NCBI GenBank assembly: GCA_045539095.1
Contig: JAZQER010000037.1
Span: 1 to 18,917, forward strand
Source: SFWF01 sp045539095
Lineage (GTDB): Bacteria; Bacillota; Clostridia; Oscillospirales; Acutalibacteraceae
Reading direction: 5' to 3'
Length of the DNA: 18,917 nucleotides
In this document: positions 14,737 to 18,917 of the stretch, one piece after another
Position numbering within the stretch: position 1 is the first letter of the stretch
Layout: each line of letters begins with the position of its first letter
Notes under the pieces: model-generated
The model's database searches: none
What the model was told of the DNA's origin: nothing
The model's input: the letters and a program-made list of their open reading frames with translations, nothing else
Translations under genes and position numbers: made by a program

Positions 14737-15705
14737 ATGTATAATGTAACCATTTTCGGAATAGACCTTACGCTCAATCCCGTTGCCTTTACAATACCAA
14801 TCGGCTCGGGTTGGACAGTTTATTGGTACGGAGTTATTATTGCGGCAGGCTTTGCCCTTGCTATGATTTACGGCTATGTTAACGCAAAACGGTACGGAAT
14901 AGACCTTGACAGAATGCTGGATGTAGTGCTTGTTGCAACGCCATGCGCTATTCTCGGCGCACGCGCGTACTATATTATTTTTGACGGTAGACCGCTTACA
15001 GGCGGCATAAAGGAATTCTTCGGACTTGACGGTTCGGGCTTTTCCGGGCTTGCTATATACGGCGGTATAATAGGCGCGCTTTTTTCTGGTATTCTTATGT
15101 GCATCATAAGAAAAGTCAAGGTCACTGATATTCTTGACCTCGCTGCTGTAGCATTTCTTATCGGACAGGGTGTCGGCAGATGGGGCAATTTTATGAATCA
15201 GGAGGCCTTCGGCGGACCTACGGGAAGTAGCTTTTGGGGAATGACAAGTGAAAACGTTGTGAGAGAATTCAAGACTCTTGGCTACAGTACCGATGCCCTC
15301 GCGCATCCTTGTTTTCTTTATGAATCAATCTGGTGCCTTGTCGGAGCCGTAGTTATTCACCGCCTCAGCCGGAAGCGTCATTTTTCTGGCGAAGTAGGCC
15401 TTATGTATTGCATATGGTACGGTTTCGGTCGCGGCTTTATTGAGCTGCTTCGCACAGATAGCCTTATGATAGGAAGCCTCAGGGTATCAAGCATATTGTC
15501 CTTTACTATTTGTATAGTCGCGGTTGCACTGGTAGCTTATATTCGTATAAGAATGAACCGCAAGACTGCTGAAAGCGTATATGAGGATATGTTCCGTGAT
15601 GAGCTTACGGCTACAGAGGATTATGATAATGACTTCACAGATGAAGAGGACACTGAATATAAATCCGATGAGAACGGTGAAGCTTTAGAAAAGGAGAATG
15701 AATAA
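14737..15705 (+). CDS. lgt: Prolipoprotein diacylglyceryl transferase
   Basis: It moves diacylglycerol from phosphatidylglycerol to the lipobox cysteine of prelipoproteins in the membrane. The protein has 322 residues and about seven hydrophobic segments. The family signature GRWGNFMNQEAFGGPT (147-162) is intact with R148, and YGFGRGFIELLRTDSL follows near the end of the core. In the loop that holds His103 in E. coli (HGG), this protein has LAIYGG with Tyr108, a change I recall from other Gram-positive Lgt proteins. After the last helix there is a very acidic tail: about 20 of the last 44 residues (279-322) are Asp or Glu, longer than in many Lgt proteins. The stop TAA overlaps the ATG of folD by one base. 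Confidence 0.96.
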   Translation: MYNVTIFGIDLTLNPVAFTIPIGSGWTVYWYGVIIAAGFALAMIYGYVNAKRYGIDLDRMLDVVLVATPCAILGARAYYIIFDGRPLTGGIKEFFGLDGSGFSGLAIYGGIIGALFSGILMCIIRKVKVTDILDLAAVAFLIGQGVGRWGNFMNQEAFGGPTGSSFWGMTSENVVREFKTLGYSTDALAHPCFLYESIWCLVGAVVIHRLSRKRHFSGEVGLMYCIWYGFGRGFIELLRTDSLMIGSLRVSSILSFTICIVAVALVAYIRIRMNRKTAESVYEDMFRDELTATEDYDNDFTDEEDTEYKSDENGEALEKENE

Positions 15706-16559
15706 TGGCAAAAATTATTGACGGAAAGATAATCTCTGCTGCCGTAAAGGACAGTGTAGCGAAGGAAGTTGAACTTCTGAATAAGAGCGGTGTTACAACA
15801 GGACTTGCTGTTATAATTGTTGGCGAAGATCCAGCTTCAAAAGTATATGTCGCAAATAAAGAAAAGGCATGTGAACAGATCGGTATTAAATCTTTCAAGT
15901 TTGCGTTGCCTGCAGAAACAACAAATGAGGAATTGCTGGAGCTGATTGATAAGCTTAATAAGGATAACTCTGTTAACGGTATTCTGTGTCAGCTTCCGTT
16001 ACCGAATCACCTCGATGAAAAGGCAGTTATCGAAGCTATAGATCCTATTAAAGATGTTGATGCTTTTCATCCCGTTAATGTTGGTAAAATTATGACAGGA
16101 GATTATGATTTTCTTCCTTGTACTCCGGCGGGTATTATGGAAATGCTCGAATATGAGAATATTGATGCTTCTGGCAAGACCTGTGTTGTTATCGGAAGAA
16201 GCAATATTGTTGGTAAGCCAATGGCAATGCTTCTTTTACATAAAAACGGAACAGTCACAATTTGCCACTCCAAAACAAAGAATTTGAAGGAAGTTTGTGC
16301 TTCGGCAGATATTCTTGTTGCTGCTGTCGGAAGGGCGAATTTTGTTACTGCTGATATGGTAAAGGAAGGAGCGGTTGTTATTGATGTAGGCATCAACCGA
16401 ATGAGTGACGGCAAGCTGTGCGGTGATGTTAACTTTGCTGAGGTTGAGCCTAAAGTTTCTTATATTACTCCTGTGCCCGGCGGTGTGGGACCGATGACAA
16501 TAGCTACACTTATGAAAAATACTTTGACCGCTGCTAAAAAGCAGAATAAAAAAATGTAA
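15705..16559 (+). CDS. folD: Bifunctional methylenetetrahydrofolate dehydrogenase/cyclohydrolase
   Basis: FolD interconverts 5,10-methylene-, 5,10-methenyl- and 10-formyl-tetrahydrofolate in the cytoplasm. It has 284 residues, the normal length. SKVYVANKEKACEQIG carries the Tyr48 and Lys52 pair of the active site, CQLPLPNHL the substrate loop, GRSNIVGKPMAMLL the nucleotide loop, and TPVPGGVGPMTIATLMKNT the C-terminal signature. AAGGAG lies 7 nt before the ATG, inside the last codons of lgt, and the genes overlap by one base. It is the last gene of the packed M16-lgt-folD unit. No clear terminator follows it, so some read-through into the htrA gene is possible. Confidence 0.97.
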   Translation: MAKIIDGKIISAAVKDSVAKEVELLNKSGVTTGLAVIIVGEDPASKVYVANKEKACEQIGIKSFKFALPAETTNEELLELIDKLNKDNSVNGILCQLPLPNHLDEKAVIEAIDPIKDVDAFHPVNVGKIMTGDYDFLPCTPAGIMEMLEYENIDASGKTCVVIGRSNIVGKPMAMLLLHKNGTVTICHSKTKNLKEVCASADILVAAVGRANFVTADMVKEGAVVIDVGINRMSDGKLCGDVNFAEVEPKVSYITPVPGGVGPMTIATLMKNTLTAAKKQNKKM

Positions 16560-16611
16560 TTTGTTAACGATAAGTTCATAACTTCGACTCAAAATTACAA
16601 CAAGGTTAGGT

Positions 16612-16617
16612 TATAAT
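16612..16617 (+). promoter_or_regulatory. Possible -10 box of the htrA gene
   Basis: TATAAT at 16612-16617, 33 nt before the ATG, is a perfect -10 but the -35 region (TCAAAA) is poor and there is no TGn extension. Since folD has no terminator, transcription could also come from upstream. Confidence 0.35.
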
Positions 16618-16634
16618 CATTTCATAAACCAAGC

Positions 16635-16649
16635 AAAGGGGAGACCTTT
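16635..16649 (+). promoter_or_regulatory. Ribosome binding site of htrA in a small hairpin
   Basis: AAAGG (16635-16639) and CCTTT (16645-16649) can pair across a 5-nt loop, GGAGA, right before the ATG at 16651. The SD bases GGGGAG would lie partly in the stem and partly in the loop, so opening of this weak stem could set translation. Confidence 0.35.
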
Positions 16650-16650
16650 A

Positions 16651-18126
16651 ATGGATGAAAATAAAAATAACGGTGAACTTTTAGGTTTTGATTCTGCCGA
16701 AAATAATTCGGAAAAAAAAGGCTATACAGTAACTCCCGAGGGTGGGTTTTATAATACATCACAAGAGGAAAAGCCGAATTTTGATGGTATATCGGAACAA
16801 AAAATCGAGGAGTCTGCCGATTTTAAAAAGACCGAGTCAGGGGATGCTAATGTGAGCCATACTCCAGAAAGGGAAGAGCAGACTTTTTTAAACTACAGTC
16901 AGGACAGAAACTACGTTTCACCTGAGCCCCCATTCTCTTTTCGGGCAAAGCCAGTAAAGCCTAAAAGGGAGAAAAAGCATTACACTCTCACTGCGGTTAT
17001 TGTAGCGGCTCTTGTTGCCGCAATAATAGGTGCGTCAGGCGGTATCGGTTCAATTATAGTTTACAACTCGATTTATGGCGATAGCTCGGGCGGCATTATA
17101 AATAAGACACCCGCAGATGTTACTCCACCCAATAATGTAAGTATTAATGTTGATGAGCTTGACACGACTGTTGTTGAGGCAGTTGCCGCTAAGGTAACGC
17201 CGAGCGTCGTCGGTATCAGAACAACGGTTTCGGTAAACAATTTCTTTTATGGAGAGCAGGAATCATCCGGTGAAGGCTCGGGTGTTGCATACACAGAGGA
17301 CGGCTATATAATAACAAATTATCACGTTATTCAGGACGCTATTGAAAACAGAAGTAACTCTTCTGAGATACGTGTATTTTTGTCCTACGGTGATGAGGAA
17401 GATGGTTATGTCGCTACTGTTGTCGGCTACAACATTTCATACGACCTTGCTGTTATTAAGATAAATGTAAAAGGACTCACACCTATCTCATTTGCAGATT
17501 CTTCCGAGCTTAATGTCGGTCAGTTCGTTGTTGCTATAGGCAACCCCGGCGGACTACAGTTTATGGGCTCGGTAACATATGGTGTTATCAGCGGTCTCAA
17601 CCGAATAATTTCCGACACCGGTATCGGCTCTGGGGGAGAGCTTATTCAGACTGACGCCGCAATCAACCCAGGTAATTCGGGCGGTGCGCTTGTGAATGTC
17701 AACGGCGAGCTAGTCGGCATCAATTCAAGCAAGCTTGTTTCTGAAAGCTATGAGGGTATGGGCTTTGCAATACCGTCAAACACAACCAAGGAAATTTGTG
17801 ATAAAATTATTTCCAAAGAAAACGATCCCGACCCGTATCTCGGTATCACTATAAGCGAGAGATACGATGCAGAAACACTTAAGCGATACGGGTATCCCGT
17901 AGGCGCGGTTGTTTACAGTGTTGTTGAGGGAAGTCCTGCCGATGATGCCGGCATTAGAAGTGCTGATATTATAACCGAGCTTAACGGAGTTGAAATTACA
18001 GACTATACCGTTCTTTCTACGGCACTCGATACTTGTGAGCCGGGTGATACCGTTATTATAAAAATCTACAGGTCGGGAAGAACTTATAGCAGTAATATTA
18101 CTATCGGCTCAAATAATTCGCAGTAA
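16651..18126 (+). CDS. Membrane-anchored HtrA/DegP-type serine protease with PDZ domain
   Basis: A 491-residue S1C protease. Residues 1-108 are charged, disordered and cytoplasmic. About 111-137 is a single membrane anchor with many Ala and Ile (type II, protease outside). About 180-370 is the trypsin-like domain: NYHVIQDA with H225, YDLAVIKI with D265, and GNSGGALVN with S343, all three present. About 395-485 is one PDZ domain (YLGITISERYDAETL through GDTVIIKIYRSGRTY). The family degrades or refolds misfolded exported proteins and responds to envelope stress in Gram-positive bacteria, as HtrA/HtrB/YyxA of Bacillus. ATG at 16651 is chosen for the GGGGAG just upstream. It stands between folD and a terminator. 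The paralogue cannot be named. Confidence 0.95.
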   Translation: MDENKNNGELLGFDSAENNSEKKGYTVTPEGGFYNTSQEEKPNFDGISEQKIEESADFKKTESGDANVSHTPEREEQTFLNYSQDRNYVSPEPPFSFRAKPVKPKREKKHYTLTAVIVAALVAAIIGASGGIGSIIVYNSIYGDSSGGIINKTPADVTPPNNVSINVDELDTTVVEAVAAKVTPSVVGIRTTVSVNNFFYGEQESSGEGSGVAYTEDGYIITNYHVIQDAIENRSNSSEIRVFLSYGDEEDGYVATVVGYNISYDLAVIKINVKGLTPISFADSSELNVGQFVVAIGNPGGLQFMGSVTYGVISGLNRIISDTGIGSGGELIQTDAAINPGNSGGALVNVNGELVGINSSKLVSESYEGMGFAIPSNTTKEICDKIISKENDPDPYLGITISERYDAETLKRYGYPVGAVVYSVVEGSPADDAGIRSADIITELNGVEITDYTVLSTALDTCEPGDTVIIKIYRSGRTYSSNITIGSNNSQ

Positions 18127-18133
18127 TTCTTTT

Positions 18134-18179
18134 AAAAGGTTCTGTCTTAAGGGTATGTTCCGTAAGACAGGCCTTTTTT
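18134..18179 (+). terminator. Rho-independent terminator after the htrA gene
   Basis: CTGTCTTA (18142-18149) and TAAGACAG (18163-18170) form the upper stem; AAAAGG (18134-18139) and CCTTTT (18172-18177) extend it below a 2x1 internal loop, with a T run. Starts 7 nt after the stop codon. Confidence 0.85.
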
Positions 18180-18254
18180 ATATAGTGAAAGCCGACTGTT
18201 TAAATTTGTACAAATAAAACGCCGGTTTGTGAATATTATTGTTAGAAAAAGCAC

Positions 18255-18283
18255 TTGAATATTTAATTTATTAGGAGTATAAT
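18255..18283 (+). promoter_or_regulatory. Sigma-A promoter of the antiporter gene
   Basis: TTGAAT (18255-18260), 17 nt, TATAAT (18278-18283). Transcription would start near 18290, giving a leader of about 30 nt. Confidence 0.75.
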
Positions 18284-18315
18284 AACACCGTTTTTAAATA
18301 TTGTTTAGAGGTGTT
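18284..18315 (+). repeat. 6-bp inverted repeat bracketing the start site and ribosome site of the antiporter gene
   Basis: AACACC (18284-18289) and GGTGTT (18310-18315) are perfect inverted copies with a 20-nt gap; the right arm overlaps the AGAGGTG ribosome site of the gene at 18321. Short enough to be chance; could be an operator since the left arm is at the -10/start boundary. Confidence 0.3.
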
Positions 18316-18320
18316 TTATT

Positions 18321-18917
18321 ATGAGCACGCTTTTATCTGTATCTTTGGCTTTGCTTGCGGGACTTCTGATGACCAGACTTTTCAAGCCTTTAAAGCTACC
18401 GTCGGTCACGGCATATCTTATTGCAGGAGTACTTATCGGACCTTATTGTCTCGGAGCTTTCGGTTTTGAGGGGGTCGGCTTTACTTCCCACGACGCTGTT
18501 GAAAAGCTTTCCCTTATAAGTGAGGTAGCACTCGGCTTCATTGCCTTTTCTATAGGTAATGAATTCCGTCTTGAAGACCTTAAAAAAACCGGTAAGCAGG
18601 CTTTTACAATTGGTATTATTCAAGCACTCGTTGCAACCATTTTTGTTGACCTTGCGCTTTTTGTTGTCCATCTCATTATGCCGGACAAGTTTACTCTATC
18701 GCAGGTCATTACCCTGGGTGCGATAGCAACCGCAACAGCCCCTGCAGCAACGCTTATGGTTGTCCGTCAGTACAAGGCAAAGGGACCTGTTACTCAGATG
18801 CTTCTGCCTGTTGTTGCTATAGACGATGCTATCGGTCTGGTGGTGTTTGCAATTTCCCTTGGCGCTGCAAAGGCTATAAGCACAAATCACCTTGATGTTC
18901 TCTCCATTGCCGTAGAG
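18321..18917 (+). CDS. CPA2-family cation/proton antiporter, N-terminal part (cut by window edge)
   Basis: The first 199 codons of a membrane transporter; the frame is open to the last base. ATG at 18321 follows AGAGGTG by about 7 nt. It has at least five hydrophobic segments: about 3-19, 28-46, 62-78, 94-118 and 128-148. LKLPSVTAYLIAGVLIGP near residue 25 is the usual opening of NhaP/KefB/GerN-like antiporters. TATAPAATLMVVRQYKAKGP (137-156) and AIDDAIGLVVF with D168-D169 form the ion-binding core; two adjacent Asp is the pattern of the electrogenic CPA2 branch. The likely role is exchange of Na+ or K+ for H+ for pH and salt balance. The ion and any C-terminal TrkA or cytosolic domain cannot be judged because the rest is missing. 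Confidence 0.9.
   Translation, partial: MSTLLSVSLALLAGLLMTRLFKPLKLPSVTAYLIAGVLIGPYCLGAFGFEGVGFTSHDAVEKLSLISEVALGFIAFSIGNEFRLEDLKKTGKQAFTIGIIQALVATIFVDLALFVVHLIMPDKFTLSQVITLGAIATATAPAATLMVVRQYKAKGPVTQMLLPVVAIDDAIGLVVFAISLGAAKAISTNHLDVLSIAVE

Noticed and set aside
14377..15306. Minus-strand open frame of 309 codons antisense to yfmH and lgt
   Set aside because: It overlaps two genes with clear catalytic motifs on the other strand, has no ribosome site, and its product is Lys/Arg/Ser/Tyr-rich with no recognisable domain, as expected for a shadow frame.

Overview
This 18.9 kb window looks like chromosome from a low-GC, Gram-positive, spore-forming Clostridia relative, most likely an Oscillospiraceae/Ruminococcaceae-type gut anaerobe. 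The clues are strong AGGAGG ribosome binding sites, frequent GTG/TTG starts, TTGACA/TATAAT promoters, U-tailed terminators, a SpoVAD (spore DPA uptake) remnant, a YfmF/YfmH M16 peptidase pair, Lgt and an ArsR/CadC-type metal switch. This is inferred from gene content; no rRNA or other marker is present.

Left end (1-1080): the start of a type I signal peptidase gene on the minus strand, cut by the window edge but with its catalytic Ser motif visible. It is preceded by a consensus promoter and a roughly 165-nt leader with mutually exclusive pairings. Next, on the plus strand, is only the C-terminal part of SpoVAD behind a ribosome binding site and an aborted 4-codon ORF. This is probably a decayed gene.

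1080-4230: a monocistronic FucI/AraA-like sugar isomerase (own promoter and terminator) and a complete MgtE magnesium channel/transporter (own promoter), ending at a bidirectional terminator.

4229-7330: a compact metal-efflux operon on the minus strand (ArsR/SmtB repressor, free-standing 72-aa HMA metallochaperone-like protein, CPC-type P-type ATPase). It has a consensus promoter and a perfect 9-8-9 palindromic operator. A 155-aa membrane-anchored protein of unknown function is transcribed divergently from a promoter placed back-to-back with it.

7330-11700: a two-gene minus-strand operon for alpha-glucan breakdown, glycogen phosphorylase followed by a GH13 amylase/neopullulanase-like enzyme. 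Phosphorolysis gives glucose-1-phosphate and the GH13 enzyme can open branched or cyclic dextrins.

11800-12090: an unannotated 52-aa single-span membrane protein (minus strand) with its own consensus promoter and strong terminator.

12180-16560: a tightly packed plus-strand operon (1-bp overlaps): M16 peptidase pair YfmF/YfmH, lgt, folD. It is followed by a membrane-anchored HtrA serine protease with a PDZ domain, a terminator, and the first 199 codons of a CPA2 cation/proton antiporter cut by the right edge.

Most of the window is housekeeping. The parts that deserve a second look are the leader of the signal peptidase gene, the odd 5' region of the SpoVAD fragment, the metal-switch region with its divergent orphan gene, the small membrane protein, and the terminator with a 53-nt loop. 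No CRISPR array, rRNA or tRNA was seen, and no intact mobile element.
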